Assembly: GCA_015065325.1 (NCBI GenBank)
Contig: SVQO01000006.1
Coordinates: forward strand, 35,808-99,807
Origin: Oscillospiraceae bacterium
GTDB taxonomy: Bacteria > Bacillota > Clostridia > Oscillospirales > SIG627
Direction of reading: 5' to 3'
DNA length: 64,000 bases
Below, in pieces: positions 20,019-30,846 of this stretch. The notes below the pieces were generated by a model. The model made no database searches, was not told where the DNA came from, and saw only the letters and a list, made by a program, of their open reading frames with translations. Position 1 is the first letter of the stretch; every line of letters begins with the position of its first letter. The position numbers and the translations under genes are program-made.

Positions 20019-22856
20019 GTGGCACAAGATAGCATCGTAATCAAGGGCGCTCGCGTCCATAACCTGAAAAATATTTCTTTGGAAATTCCCCGTGACAAGC
20101 TTGTGGTTTTTACAGGGCTTTCCGGAAGCGGAAAATCCTCTTTGGCGTTTGATACCATTTTCGCCGAGGGGAACCGACGCTTCGTAGAGTCTCTTTCGTC
20201 TTATGCCCGTATGTTTTTGGGCCAGGTCGATAAGCCTGACGTAGATAGCATCGACGGTCTTTCTCCCGCAATTTCCATCGATCAGAAAACCACCAGCAAG
20301 AACCCCCGTTCCACTGTGGGAACCGTAACGGAGATCTACGATTATCTCAGACTTTTATATGCCCGCGTCGGCATTCCGCACTGTCCCATCTGCGGAAAGG
20401 AGATCCGCGCTCAGTCCGTAGACCAGATCGTGGATCAAATCCTGACCCTTCCCGAGGGTACTCGCTTTCAGGTGCTTTCTCCTGCTGTGAGAGGAAAGAA
20501 GGGGCTGCATGAAAAGGTATTTGATCAGGCACGGGAAAACGGATTTGTCCGCGTCAAAATAGACGGCTACGTGTACGATCTGGAAAACCTCCCCGAGCTG
20601 GATAAAAACAAGAAGCACGAGATCGAGATCGTGGTGGACCGTTTGGTGATGAAGGAAGGGATCCGTACCCGCTTAACGGGTTCCGTAGAAACTGCTTTGA
20701 AGCTCTCCGGCTCTTCCGTGATCATTGATCTGGTATCCGCGGAGGAGGGGAGTGCGGAGAAATATTTGACCTTCTCGACGGCTTTTGCCTGTGAGGAGCA
20801 CAATTTCAGTATCGGAGCTCTCCAGCCCCGTATGTTTTCCTTTAACAATCCCTACGGTGCCTGCCCCGCTTGTGACGGAATCGGTGTGAAATCTTCGGTT
20901 TCTCCCCGCCTTTTGATCCCCGATCTTACCAAAAGTCTTGCGGACGGAGGTATCGTTTGCAACGGTTTTAAAACCATGAAAGAGGATAACTGGTCGGGTA
21001 TTTTGTACAAGCAGGTGATCGAGCCCTACGGCTTGACGCTGAAAACGCCCTTTTGCGATTATCCCGAGGAGGCGATGAACGTTCTGCTCTACGGAACGGG
21101 AGATACCCGTTATACCATTCCTTTTCGGGAGGGAGGTGCCCTGCAATATTACACCACTTCGTTCCCCGGTGTGGTCAATAAGATCATGGATCGTTACCGT
21201 ACCTACAAGGATTCCTATTACGAGGAGTTTTTCGAGGACGAGCTTTGTACCGAGTGCGGGGGACGCCGCTTGAAGCCCGAGGTTTTGGCGGTTACTGTCG
21301 GCGGTCTGAATATTTCCGAATTCTGCGATCTTTCCGTGGAAAAGGAGCTTGCTTTTATTGACGGGCTCGTTTTCAACGAAAAGGAAAAGACCATCGCCAA
21401 GGAGATCATTAAGGAGATCCGATCCCGACTTGAATTTTTGAGAAGCGTTGGTTTGGGGTACTTGACCCTTTCCCGAAAATCGGGTACGCTGTCCGGCGGT
21501 GAAAGTCAGCGAATTCGTCTTGCGACTCAGATCGGCTCCAGTTTGATGGGGGTTCTGTATATTTTGGACGAACCCAGCATCGGTCTGCACCAGCGCGACA
21601 ATTCTAAGCTGATCAAAACATTGAAAAAGCTTCGCGATACGGGCAATACCGTGATCGTGGTTGAGCACGATACCGAGACGATGGAGAATGCCGACTTTAT
21701 CGTGGATATCGGTCCGGGAGCGGGAGTCGGCGGCGGTGAGGTGGTTGCTCTTGGCACCCCCGAGGAAATCAAAGGGTGCAAGGCTTCCGTTACGGGACAG
21801 TATCTTTCCGGCGAGAAGCGCATCGAGATCCCGGAGCATAGAAGGCCCGGCAACGGAAAAAGCCTTTTGATCCGTGAGCCGAGACAGAACAATTTAAAAG
21901 GGATGGACGTTGAGATCCCCCTTGGTAAGCTGGTTTGTGTGACAGGTGTTTCCGGCAGCGGAAAAAGCTCCTTGATCAACGGTATTTTGTATCCCTATCT
22001 TGCGAAGAATCTGAACCGAGCCAATGCGGCGCAGGGAAATTTCCGCGAGATATGCGGAATTGAAGAACTGGATAAGGTGATTGCCATTGACCAGTCTCCC
22101 ATCGGCAGAACGCCCCGTTCCAATCCCGCTACCTACACGGGTCTGTTTACCGAGATCCGAAATGTGTTTGCCAAAACCCGGGATGCGGTGATGCGTGGCT
22201 TTGGTCCCGATCGCTTCTCATTTAACTTGAGAGGGGGCAGATGCGAGGCGTGCCAGGGGGACGGGACCGTGAAGATCGAAATGCACTTTCTGCCCGACGT
22301 TTACGTGAACTGTGACGTGTGTCACGGCAAGCGTTACAACCGCGAGACTCTGGAGGTCAAGTTTAAAGGTAAATCCATTGCAGACGTTTTGGATATGACC
22401 GTTTCCGAGGCACTTCTGTTTTTTGACGCCATTCCGTCTTTGAAAAGAAAGCTTCAAACCTTGCAGGACGTGGGTCTTGGTTACGTAAAACTCGGACAAT
22501 CCTCTACCACCCTTTCCGGCGGTGAAGCACAGCGTGTAAAGCTTTCCTGTGAGCTCTCCAAGCGAAGCACGGGTAAGACCTGTTATATTCTTGACGAACC
22601 CACCACGGGCCTCCATTCCGAGGACGTGAACAAGCTTTGCTCTATTTTGGACCGCCTTGCCGACGGCGGAAACACGGTCATCGTTATCGAGCATAATTTG
22701 GACGTGATCGCACATGCGGATCACATTATTGATCTCGGTCCCGAGGGCGGTGAGGGCGGAGGAACCGTCGTGGTTACCGGGACTCCTGAGGAAGTGGCTG
22801 CCTGTAAGGAATCCTATACGGGACAGTATCTGGTTTCCGTCTTGAAAAAAAGATAA
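20019..22856 (+). CDS. uvrA: excinuclease ABC subunit UvrA
   Basis: [39 protein letters not shown]; two ABC modules; CX2C zinc motifs. Confidence 0.98.
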   Translation: MAQDSIVIKGARVHNLKNISLEIPRDKLVVFTGLSGSGKSSLAFDTIFAEGNRRFVESLSSYARMFLGQVDKPDVDSIDGLSPAISIDQKTTSKNPRSTVGTVTEIYDYLRLLYARVGIPHCPICGKEIRAQSVDQIVDQILTLPEGTRFQVLSPAVRGKKGLHEKVFDQARENGFVRVKIDGYVYDLENLPELDKNKKHEIEIVVDRLVMKEGIRTRLTGSVETALKLSGSSVIIDLVSAEEGSAEKYLTFSTAFACEEHNFSIGALQPRMFSFNNPYGACPACDGIGVKSSVSPRLLIPDLTKSLADGGIVCNGFKTMKEDNWSGILYKQVIEPYGLTLKTPFCDYPEEAMNVLLYGTGDTRYTIPFREGGALQYYTTSFPGVVNKIMDRYRTYKDSYYEEFFEDELCTECGGRRLKPEVLAVTVGGLNISEFCDLSVEKELAFIDGLVFNEKEKTIAKEIIKEIRSRLEFLRSVGLGYLTLSRKSGTLSGGESQRIRLATQIGSSLMGVLYILDEPSIGLHQRDNSKLIKTLKKLRDTGNTVIVVEHDTETMENADFIVDIGPGAGVGGGEVVALGTPEEIKGCKASVTGQYLSGEKRIEIPEHRRPGNGKSLLIREPRQNNLKGMDVEIPLGKLVCVTGVSGSGKSSLINGILYPYLAKNLNRANAAQGNFREICGIEELDKVIAIDQSPIGRTPRSNPATYTGLFTEIRNVFAKTRDAVMRGFGPDRFSFNLRGGRCEACQGDGTVKIEMHFLPDVYVNCDVCHGKRYNRETLEVKFKGKSIADVLDMTVSEALLFFDAIPSLKRKLQTLQDVGLGYVKLGQSSTTLSGGEAQRVKLSCELSKRSTGKTCYILDEPTTGLHSEDVNKLCSILDRLADGGNTVIVIEHNLDVIAHADHIIDLGPEGGEGGGTVVVTGTPEEVAACKESYTGQYLVSVLKKR

Positions 22857-22878
22857 GTAAAATTCGAAAGGAAGTACT

Positions 22879-24645
22879 ATGATTCCCGAAAGATTGCAAA
22901 CGGTATTGGATCGGGTGGAAAAGCCCGGTCGCTATATCGGCGGTGAATTTAATGAGATCATTAAGGATAAGGAAGGGAAGACCCGCGTAGCGTTCTGTTT
23001 TCCCGATACCTACGAGATCGGTATGTCCAATCTGGGCATGAAGATCCTTTACGGCGTGTTGAACGGAACGGAAAACGTCTGGTGCGAGCGTTGCTTTGCT
23101 CCTTGGCCGGATATGGGCGATTTGTTGCGTCGCGAGAAGGTTCCGCTTTATGCTTTGGAAAGCGGTGACAGTCTCCGCGATTTTGACTTCTGTGCCTTTA
23201 CCATGCAGTACGAGCTTTGCTATACAACGGTTTTGTATATGCTGGATCTTGCAGGAATTCCGTTCCGTGCCAAGGATCGCGGTGAGGATTATCCGATCCT
23301 GCTTTGCGGTGGTCCCTGTACTTACAATCCCGAGCCCTTTGCGGATTTCTTTGATATTATGTCCATTGGCGAAGGAGAGGAGGCACTTCCCGAGCTGATG
23401 ACTCTTTACGAAGAATGCAAAAAGGCTGGGAAGACCAAGGCGGAATTCTTGAGGGAGGCCTCCCATCTTGATGGCTTTTACGTTCCCTCCCTTTATGAGG
23501 TTACTTATTCCGAAAGCGGAGCAATTTCATCATTTTCTCCGAAATTTGATGACGTTCCTGCCGTGATCAAAAAGCGCATCGTCAAGGATTTTGAAAACTC
23601 CTTTTATCCCACCTCTCCCGTGATCCCTCACGTGGAAGCGGTACATGACCGAACGGTGCTTGAGGTGTTCCGCGGCTGTATCCGCGGTTGTCGGTTTTGT
23701 CAGGCGGGAATGACCTGCCGTCCCATTCGTGAACGTAGCCCCGAAAAACTGAACGAGCTTGCCAAAAAAGCAACGGAAGGCTCAGGATATCCCGAGATTT
23801 CCATGTGTGCACTCTCCATCTCCGATTATTCGGGACTGTCCTCGATGTGTGAAAAGCTTTTGACCTGGTGTCCCGACGAAAAGATCCGTCTTTCCTTGCC
23901 TTCTATGCGAGTGGATAGCTTTTCGGAAAAAATTATGGATGAGATCCCCGGCCTGAAAAAAGGATCCTTTACCTTTGCGCCGGAAGCGGGAACCCAGCGC
24001 TTGCGCGACGTGATCCGCAAGGGCGTCACCGAGGAGGACATTACCCGTACCATGAACTTCGTGTTTTCTTCGGGAATGTGCGCGGTCAAGCTGTATTTCA
24101 TCGACGGCCTCCCCAACGAGACCGACGAGGACGTAAAAGGAATTGCCGAGCTTGCTCAGCGAATCGTCAATCTTTACTATCAGAACCCCGATAAGCCCAA
24201 GGGCAAGAGTGTCAGTGTAAATATCAGTGTTTCCTGCTTTATTCCCAAGCCTCAGACTCCCTTCCAATGGGCAGGCCAGAACTCCTTGGACGAGGTGGAA
24301 AGAAAGCAAAAGCTTGTGCGCGAAAATATTAATACCAGAAAGGTCAGCTACAACTGGCACGACGCACGGTCCAGTCGTGTGGAAGCGGTTTTGGCAAGAG
24401 GGGACAGAAGATTGTCGGAGGCTATCATCCGTGCCTACGAAAAAGGACAGCGCTTCGACTCTTGGGACGAGTATTTCTCTCTGGAAAATTGGGAGAGCGC
24501 GATCTCGGAGGCAGGGCTGGATTCCTCCTTCTACGCAAACCGGGAGATCCCAAAGGACGAGATCCTTCCCTGGGATCATATCTCGGCGCTGGTTTCCAAA
24601 AAGTATTTGCTGGAAGAATATCAAAAGGCTATGAATATTCTGTAA
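22879..24645 (+). CDS. TIGR03960-type B12-binding/radical SAM protein
   Basis: PGRYIGGEFNEI start; FRGCIRGCRFCQAG radical SAM motif (CX3CX2C). Confidence 0.88.
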   Translation: MIPERLQTVLDRVEKPGRYIGGEFNEIIKDKEGKTRVAFCFPDTYEIGMSNLGMKILYGVLNGTENVWCERCFAPWPDMGDLLRREKVPLYALESGDSLRDFDFCAFTMQYELCYTTVLYMLDLAGIPFRAKDRGEDYPILLCGGPCTYNPEPFADFFDIMSIGEGEEALPELMTLYEECKKAGKTKAEFLREASHLDGFYVPSLYEVTYSESGAISSFSPKFDDVPAVIKKRIVKDFENSFYPTSPVIPHVEAVHDRTVLEVFRGCIRGCRFCQAGMTCRPIRERSPEKLNELAKKATEGSGYPEISMCALSISDYSGLSSMCEKLLTWCPDEKIRLSLPSMRVDSFSEKIMDEIPGLKKGSFTFAPEAGTQRLRDVIRKGVTEEDITRTMNFVFSSGMCAVKLYFIDGLPNETDEDVKGIAELAQRIVNLYYQNPDKPKGKSVSVNISVSCFIPKPQTPFQWAGQNSLDEVERKQKLVRENINTRKVSYNWHDARSSRVEAVLARGDRRLSEAIIRAYEKGQRFDSWDEYFSLENWESAISEAGLDSSFYANREIPKDEILPWDHISALVSKKYLLEEYQKAMNIL

Positions 24646-24692
24646 ATTGTGAAAAGCATTCCGAATAATTGAAATTTATTTTCTAAAAAGCC

Positions 24693-24721
24693 TTGATTTT
24701 TATCGGCGCTTGTGCTAAAAT
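24693..24721 (+). promoter_or_regulatory. putative sigma-A promoter for rpsB
   Basis: TTGATT-17 nt-TAAAAT. Confidence 0.6.
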
Positions 24722-24740
24722 AATTCGAAAAAAATTCACA

Positions 24741-24808
24741 CACGGTCTTTTTCGCAGAGAGGGTCGGCTTTTGCCGTTCTTTGTTCGGGCCGTGGCGGGT
24801 AAAACCCG
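24741..24808 (+). promoter_or_regulatory. structured 5' leader of rpsB (candidate autoregulatory RNA)
   Basis: CACGG/CCGTG closing helix, CGGC-TTTT-GCCG hairpin and CGGGT-AAA-ACCCG hairpin just upstream of the rpsB RBS. Confidence 0.4.
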
Positions 24809-24822
24809 GAAAGGAAAAAATC

Positions 24823-25590
24823 ATGAGCAACGTAATTTCCATGAAGCAGCTCCTGGAAGCAGGAGTACACTTCGGTCACCAGACCAGAAGATGGAACCCC
24901 AAAATGGCGGAGTACATCTTCACCCAGAGAAACGGTATCCACATCGTTGACCTGCAGAAGACCGTGAAGAAGGTTGAAGAAGCTTACAACTTCGTTCGCG
25001 ATCTGGCTCAGGAGGGCGGCTCTATTCTCTTCGTAGGTACCAAGAAGCAGGCACAGGACGCAATCAAGGAAGAGGCCTTGAGATGCGGTATGTACTACGT
25101 AAACGTTCGTTGGCCCGGCGGTATGTTGACCAACTACAAGACCATTAAGAAGAGCATCGCTCGTCTCAACAAGCTGAAGAAGTTTGAGGAAGACGGCACC
25201 TTCGATCTTCTGCCCAAGAAGGAAGTTCTTGAGCATAAGAAGGAGATCGCCGATCTTGAGAAGAACTACGGCGGTATCAAGGAGATGGATGGTCTTCCCA
25301 GCGCAATCTTTGTCGTTGACCCCAAGAAAGAAAGAAATGCAGTTCTCGAAGCTAAGAAGCTTGGTATCCCCATGGTAGCAATCGTCGATACCAACTGTGA
25401 TCCCGAAGAAGCTGATTATATCATCCCCGGTAACGATGACGCTATCCGCGCCATCCGTCTGATCGCTTCCGTTATGGCTAACGCTGTGATCGAAGGCCGT
25501 CAGGGTGAGGACGCTTTTGCTCCCGAGCAGGCAGAAGAAGCTGCTGCTGAAGCTACCGAAGAAAAGGCTGAAGAAGCCACCGAAGCATAA
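24823..25590 (+). CDS. rpsB: 30S ribosomal protein S2
   Basis: [31 protein letters not shown] 24823 preferred. Confidence 0.98.
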   Translation: MSNVISMKQLLEAGVHFGHQTRRWNPKMAEYIFTQRNGIHIVDLQKTVKKVEEAYNFVRDLAQEGGSILFVGTKKQAQDAIKEEALRCGMYYVNVRWPGGMLTNYKTIKKSIARLNKLKKFEEDGTFDLLPKKEVLEHKKEIADLEKNYGGIKEMDGLPSAIFVVDPKKERNAVLEAKKLGIPMVAIVDTNCDPEEADYIIPGNDDAIRAIRLIASVMANAVIEGRQGEDAFAPEQAEEAAAEATEEKAEEATEA

Positions 25591-25618
25591 TTACTGCAAG
25601 AGAAAGGAAAGTACGAAT

Positions 25619-26536
25619 ATGGAAATCAATGCAAAAGCAGTTGCTGCTCTCAGAGCTAAGACCGGTATCGGTATGATGGATTGCAAGAAGGCTCTTGTAG
25701 AAGCAAACGGAAATGAAGAAGAAGCAATCAAGATCCTTCGTGAGAAGGGCCTTGCAGTTGCTGCTAAAAAGTCAACCCGCATCGCTGCAGAAGGTCTTGT
25801 TTCTATCCAACTGGATCCCGAAACCCACACCGCTGCAATGATCGAGGTTAATATCGAGACCGACTTTGCTGCAAAGAACGCAGTGTTCGGTGAGTTTGTA
25901 AACGATCTGCTTACCATTATTCTTAAGACCCGTCCTGCAACCGTCGAAGAGCTCCTGAAGAAGGAATTCAAAGACGGTCTGGACGTAGAAGCAGCTCTGA
26001 AGGATAAGATCTTTACCATCGGTGAGAATATCAATATCCGCCGCTTCACCATCATTGAGAATGCCGCTTCCTCTTATATTCACGGCAAGGGTAACATCGG
26101 TGTTGTTGTAAAGACCGACAAGATCGTTGATAACGCAGCTTTCGCTGAGGCTGCTAAGAACGTATGCTTGCAGGCTGCTGCAATGAAGCCCCAGTACCTC
26201 AATCCCGAGGCAGTTCCCGCAAACGTGATCGCAAATGAGAAAGAGATCATTGAGTCTCAGATCAAAAATGACGAGAAGAATGCGAAGAAGCCCGAGAAGG
26301 TTATCGCTATGATGGTTGAGGGTAAACTGAAGAAGTTCTTCTCCACCAACTGCTTGACCGAGCAGGAGTACGTAAAGGACGGTTCTATGACCGTTGCTAA
26401 GTACCTCGCTTCCGTAGCAAAGGAGATCGGCGAGGAATTCGCTCTGGTTGACTTTGTTATGTACGAGAAGGGTGAGGGCCTTGAGAAGAAGGAAGACAAT
26501 TTCGCTGAAGAAATTGCAAAGTTGACCGGCAAATAA
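25619..26536 (+). CDS. tsf: elongation factor Ts
   Basis: AKAVAALRAKTGIGMMDCKKALVEANGNEEEAIKILREKG; start 25619 after RBS. Confidence 0.97.
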   Translation: MEINAKAVAALRAKTGIGMMDCKKALVEANGNEEEAIKILREKGLAVAAKKSTRIAAEGLVSIQLDPETHTAAMIEVNIETDFAAKNAVFGEFVNDLLTIILKTRPATVEELLKKEFKDGLDVEAALKDKIFTIGENINIRRFTIIENAASSYIHGKGNIGVVVKTDKIVDNAAFAEAAKNVCLQAAAMKPQYLNPEAVPANVIANEKEIIESQIKNDEKNAKKPEKVIAMMVEGKLKKFFSTNCLTEQEYVKDGSMTVAKYLASVAKEIGEEFALVDFVMYEKGEGLEKKEDNFAEEIAKLTGK

Positions 26537-26550
26537 TATAAACTACAAAA

Positions 26551-26584
26551 AAGCGGCAAACCATTTTTGGTTTGCCGCTTTTCA
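26551..26584 (+). terminator. intrinsic terminator after tsf
   Basis: AAGCGGCAAACC-ATTTTT-GGTTTGCCGCTT then TTTT. Confidence 0.85.
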
Positions 26585-26644
26585 ATTGTTACTTTTTTGT
26601 TACTTATGACGGAATTTTTTAGTATAATTACTACAAAATTTCGG

Positions 26645-26673
26645 TTGACAGACGGGAACACTTGTGATAAAAT
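26645..26673 (+). promoter_or_regulatory. strong putative sigma-A promoter
   Basis: TTGACA-17 nt-TAAAAT upstream of 26707. Confidence 0.75.
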
Positions 26674-26706
26674 TACATTGTTAAAATATTTATAAGGAGA
26701 GTTACT

Positions 26707-27846
26707 ATGAAAATGTCCAAAAAAATCCTTGCTTTTATTTTGGCAGCTTCCTTTGTTTTCTCTGCGTTTTGCCTTTCGGTTTTTGCAGATGATGCAATTG
26801 AGTCTCCCATTATTCCCGTAGGTCCTCAATCGACTCCTTGGTACGAATATGAGTTTGTAGATGATAATACTGCTCTTATTCTCTGCGGCTTTAATTATAA
26901 TTCCACCAGAACCAACGTAACCGTTCGTGCAAGTGCCGAGAAGGATGGCAATACCTATCCCGTGATCGGCGTTGCTCCCGAGGTGTTCAAGGAGACCGGA
27001 ATTAAGTCCGTTACCATTGAAGAGGGCGTTCGCCGCATTGATAAGGATGCATTTTTGAATTGCGAAAAGCTTACTACCGTTGAATTCGCTTCCTCCGTTA
27101 CCTTTATCGATGAGACTGCATTTGACGGTACTGCTTGGCTTGCAAATCAGCCCGACGGTGTGGTTTATGCAGGAAAGATCGCTTACAAAGCTAAGGGCAC
27201 TTGCCCTGCAAGCGTTTCTCTTGCTGCTGATACCGTTTCCATCGCAAACGGTGCTTTCCGCGGTCAGACCACACTTGAAAAAGTCTTTGTTCCTGCAGCT
27301 ACCACTGTTGGCGAAGAAGCCTTTGCAGGTTGCACCGCAGTAAAGATCTACTGCTATGAGAATTCTCCCGCACATACTTATGCCGTTGAAAATTCCATTG
27401 ATTTTGTTATCATTCCTTCTCTCGTTCTGAATACCCCTCCCACCAAGCTTGAGTATTACCAGAATGATCCTCTGAACTTTGCCGGAATGGACCTGATTTA
27501 CATTTCCGAAGCAGGTGAGACTCCCGTAGTCGTCGAGGAGTCTATGGTATCCGGTTACGATGCAGCAACTCTTGGCGATCAGACCGTTACCATCACCTAC
27601 GAAGGAAAGAGTGTTTCCTTCCAGGTAAATGTTGTTGAGCGTCCTGCCTTCATCCCCGGCGACGTTGACGGAAACGGCGTAAAAGAAATCAACGATGCGA
27701 TTCATCTTCTGTTCCATAAGAACTTTGAAGACGCTTATCCCGTAAACCAGCCCGTTGACTTTGACGGAAACGGTTCTTTTGAAATTGACGATGCAATTTA
27801 TTTATTGTTCCACATCAATTTCGAGGATGTTTATCCCCTCCACTAA
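26707..27846 (+). CDS. secreted BspA-type LRR / bacterial Ig-like / dockerin protein
   Basis: Signal peptide; LRR units (IKSVTIEEGVRRIDKDAFLNCEKLTTVEF); Ig-like segment; C-terminal dockerin repeats GDVDGNGVKEINDAIHLLFH and DFDGNGSFEIDDAIYLLFH. Confidence 0.85.
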   Translation: MKMSKKILAFILAASFVFSAFCLSVFADDAIESPIIPVGPQSTPWYEYEFVDDNTALILCGFNYNSTRTNVTVRASAEKDGNTYPVIGVAPEVFKETGIKSVTIEEGVRRIDKDAFLNCEKLTTVEFASSVTFIDETAFDGTAWLANQPDGVVYAGKIAYKAKGTCPASVSLAADTVSIANGAFRGQTTLEKVFVPAATTVGEEAFAGCTAVKIYCYENSPAHTYAVENSIDFVIIPSLVLNTPPTKLEYYQNDPLNFAGMDLIYISEAGETPVVVEESMVSGYDAATLGDQTVTITYEGKSVSFQVNVVERPAFIPGDVDGNGVKEINDAIHLLFHKNFEDAYPVNQPVDFDGNGSFEIDDAIYLLFHINFEDVYPLH

Positions 27847-27858
27847 GTTTTTTGAAAA

Positions 27859-27888
27859 AAGAGAGAGCTTTGCTCTCTCTTTTTTTGT
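27859..27888 (+). terminator. intrinsic terminator
   Basis: AGAGAGAGC-TTT-GCTCTCTCT followed by T tract. Confidence 0.85.
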
Positions 27889-27906
27889 TTTTTTCCAGTT
27901 TTTCTA

Positions 27907-27935
27907 TTTACAAACGCTCCTTTTTTTTGTAAAAT
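27907..27935 (+). promoter_or_regulatory. putative sigma-A promoter for the pyrH operon
   Basis: TTTACA-17 nt-TAAAAT. Confidence 0.6.
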
Positions 27936-27966
27936 AGATAGGAATAAAAGATATGATGGAGGTAGT

Positions 27967-28680
27967 ATGGAACCGAAATATAAACGCGTATTGCTCAAAT
28001 TATCCGGTGAAGCTCTTGCGCAGGGAGCTGCTCCCGGTGCAATTTACAATTTCGATCTTCTTTCGACCATCTGTTCCAAGGTTCGGGACTGTGTCGAGCT
28101 CGGTGTCGAGGTTGCCATCGTAGTAGGCGCAGGCAATATTTGGAGAGGTAAACAGGGGACCGATTTTCAGCGTGTTCGCGCAGACCATATGGGGATGCTT
28201 GCCACAACGATCAACGCTCTTGCGATTCAGGATTCTCTTGAGCACCTTGGTATCGATGCCAGGGTTTTGAGTGCGATCGAAATGGAAACCTTTACCGAAA
28301 CCTATATTCGTGAAAAAGCCGTTTCTCATCTGCAAAAGGGTAAGGTTGTGATCTTTGCTTGCGGAATCGGAAGCCCCTATTTTTCCACCGATACGGCAGC
28401 CGTTCTACGAGCCAGAGAGATCGATGCCGAGGTTGTGCTTTTGGCGAAGAATATCGATGCAGTTTATACTGCCGATCCCAAGCTTGACCCCAATGCAAAG
28501 CGGCTGGAATATATCCGTTATATGGACGTCCTTGCTCAGAATTTGAAGGTAATGGATACTACCGCTACCAGCTTTGCCATGGAGAATAAGCTTCCCGTGC
28601 TGGTCTTTGGATTGAACGATCCTCAAAATATCATTCGCGCCGTTATGGGCGAAAAACTCGGAACCATTGTTGAAGCCTAA
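27967..28680 (+). CDS. pyrH: UMP kinase
   Basis: YKRVLLKLSGEALAQG, VVGAGNIWRG, NIDAVYTADPK. Confidence 0.97.
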   Translation: MEPKYKRVLLKLSGEALAQGAAPGAIYNFDLLSTICSKVRDCVELGVEVAIVVGAGNIWRGKQGTDFQRVRADHMGMLATTINALAIQDSLEHLGIDARVLSAIEMETFTETYIREKAVSHLQKGKVVIFACGIGSPYFSTDTAAVLRAREIDAEVVLLAKNIDAVYTADPKLDPNAKRLEYIRYMDVLAQNLKVMDTTATSFAMENKLPVLVFGLNDPQNIIRAVMGEKLGTIVEA

Positions 28681-28710
28681 ATAACTTTATTTTTGAAAGG
28701 GTAAATGATT

Positions 28711-29265
28711 ATGAAACTTGAAATCCGTGATTACGAAGAAAAAATGAAGAAGTGCCTTGCAGCCACCGAAAGAGAATTTTCCTCCGTTCGCGCAGGCCGT
28801 GCAAACGCCTCAATTCTTGATCGCATCAATGTAGACTACTACGGAAGCCCCACGCCCATCAATCAGCTTGCTCAGATCTCTACCCCCGAGGCTAGAATGC
28901 TTGTGATCACCCCCTGGGATGCAAATTGTACCAAGGATATCGAGAAGGCGATTCTTGCTTCCGATATCGGTATCAATCCTCAGAACGACGGCAAGACCAT
29001 CCGTCTTTCTTTCCCTCAGCCTACCGAGGAGAGAAGAAAAGAGTTGTCTAAGCAGGTTTCCCGTCTTGCAGAGGACGGAAAGGTTGCCGTGCGTAACGTC
29101 AGACGTGATGCCATGGACAAGATCAAGGCTATGAAGAAAAACGGTGAAATGACCGAGGACGAGCAGAAAATTTCCGAGAAGGAAGTTCAGGATCTTTCCG
29201 ATAAGTACGTAAAGGGTCTGGATGCTATGGCTGCTGAAAAATCCAAGGAGATTATGAGCGTATAA
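28711..29265 (+). CDS. frr: ribosome recycling factor
   Basis: SSVRAGRANASILDRINVDYYGSPTPINQLAQISTPEARM. Confidence 0.97.
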   Translation: MKLEIRDYEEKMKKCLAATEREFSSVRAGRANASILDRINVDYYGSPTPINQLAQISTPEARMLVITPWDANCTKDIEKAILASDIGINPQNDGKTIRLSFPQPTEERRKELSKQVSRLAEDGKVAVRNVRRDAMDKIKAMKKNGEMTEDEQKISEKEVQDLSDKYVKGLDAMAAEKSKEIMSV

Positions 29266-29283
29266 ACCTCATATAGTGTTACT

Positions 29284-29991
29284 GTGTCAAATCAAACGAT
29301 AAAAAAACCGCGTCATATCGGGATCATCATGGACGGAAACGGCCGTTGGGCAAAATCTCGTCTTATGCCTCGCCTTGCAGGGCATAAGGAGGGCGTGGAA
29401 AATTTCAAGCGTATTGCTGAATATCTGATCGAGCTTGATATTGAGGTCGCCACCTTTTACGCCTTTTCTACGGAAAACTGGAAAAGACCTCAGGACGAGG
29501 TTGAGAATATTATGTCTCTTTTGGTGGAATATTTGGAGAAGTGGCTTGCTCAGAACAACGAAAAAAATATGCGCTTCCGTTTTATCGGAGATCGCAGAGC
29601 CTTTTCTCCGCGTATTCAAGCTTTGATGGATGAGGTTGAGAAAAAGTCCTCTCATTTCCGTAATCAGCTGAATTTGGCTTTGAATTACGGTTCCCGTGAT
29701 GAGCTTGCCCGCGCCTTTCGCCTGCTTGCCGAGGAAGGAAAGAAGGACATTACCCCCGAGGATATTTCCTCCCATCTTTATACCGTGGGACAGCCTGACG
29801 TGGATTTGATCATCCGCACCGGCGGAGAGATCCGCTTGTCCAATTTTTTGCTGTATCAGTCTGCCTATGCGGAATTTTATTTCTCCGACAAGCTTTGGCC
29901 CGATTTTTCTTCTGAGGATCTTGATGATGCCATTGCTTATTTCAATCACCGTGAACGGCGTTTCGGCGGTGTGATAGAAAGGAAACCTTAA
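29284..29991 (+). CDS. uppS: isoprenyl transferase (undecaprenyl diphosphate synthase)
   Basis: HIGIIMDGNGRWAK, YAFSTENWKRP, DLIIRTGGEIRLSNFLLYQSAYAEFYF. Confidence 0.95.
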   Translation: MSNQTIKKPRHIGIIMDGNGRWAKSRLMPRLAGHKEGVENFKRIAEYLIELDIEVATFYAFSTENWKRPQDEVENIMSLLVEYLEKWLAQNNEKNMRFRFIGDRRAFSPRIQALMDEVEKKSSHFRNQLNLALNYGSRDELARAFRLLAEEGKKDITPEDISSHLYTVGQPDVDLIIRTGGEIRLSNFLLYQSAYAEFYFSDKLWPDFSSEDLDDAIAYFNHRERRFGGVIERKP

Positions 29992-29993
29992 AA

Positions 29994-30839
29994 ATGCTTC
30001 GCATTATTACAGGCGTTATTGCAGGGCTCATTATGATCCCCGTGTGTATTTTCTCCGGAACCATTGTTTGGCCTCTTGTAATAACTATGTTTTCCGTGAT
30101 TGCAGTGGAGGAAATGCTCCATTGTATCGGGATGCACAAGGAACACGCTTTTTCGATCCCTGCAAGAATTTTTGCTTTTTTGCCGATTATCAGCTATGTT
30201 TTTTTAATGGAGCTTGCCGTCAATGCCTTCCGCTCCATCTTTATCTTCTCTGCTTTGTTTTTCTTTGCGGAGCAGATTATTGCGATGTTGAACAAAAATC
30301 GACTGCATACTGAAAAGCTTTACAGTATGATAGCATTGATTTTGTACGTTGTCATTGCTTTAACTGCCATCGTTCACATCCGTTACATCGACGACGGTCA
30401 TCAGGAAGGGAAGTATATCTATCTTCTCGTTTTCTTTGGTGCTTGGTTTACCGATACCTTTGCATATTTTATCGGCCGTTGGATGGGAAAGACCCCTCTT
30501 GCACCCGAAATTTCACCCAAAAAGACGGTGGAAGGTTCTATCGGCGGTATCGTTGCGAATATGTTATGTTTTGCAGGGTACGCTTGGATCCTCCGCTCTC
30601 AGTTTGATCTGAATGCCAATATTTTGTTCTTTGCAATTCTGGGAGCACTCTTTTCCGTCGTTGGGCAGTTTGGCGATCTGTTTGCCTCCGGAATCAAACG
30701 TCATTACGGTGTCAAGGATTTCGGTAAATTCTTCCCCGGACACGGCGGCGTTTTGGATCGGGTCGATTCCATTCTTGCAAATGCAAGCGTAATGTTTTTC
30801 GTTTACGCTTCCTTCGGTGTTGACTTTTTGATTCTTTGA
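29994..30839 (+). CDS. cdsA: phosphatidate cytidylyltransferase
   Basis: Polytopic; ISPKKTVEGSIGGI, FGDLFASGIKRHYGVKDFGKFFPGHGGVLDRVDS. Confidence 0.95.
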   Translation: MLRIITGVIAGLIMIPVCIFSGTIVWPLVITMFSVIAVEEMLHCIGMHKEHAFSIPARIFAFLPIISYVFLMELAVNAFRSIFIFSALFFFAEQIIAMLNKNRLHTEKLYSMIALILYVVIALTAIVHIRYIDDGHQEGKYIYLLVFFGAWFTDTFAYFIGRWMGKTPLAPEISPKKTVEGSIGGIVANMLCFAGYAWILRSQFDLNANILFFAILGALFSVVGQFGDLFASGIKRHYGVKDFGKFFPGHGGVLDRVDSILANASVMFFVYASFGVDFLIL

Positions 30840-30846
30840 GGGGATT

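Noticed and set aside
20673-21839. 388 aa minus-strand ORF opposite uvrA
   Set aside because: Antisense to a clear UvrA; no domain features.
26257-27717. 486 aa minus-strand ORF opposite tsf and the dockerin gene
   Set aside because: Antisense shadow ORF spanning two well-supported plus-strand genes and their terminator/promoter.
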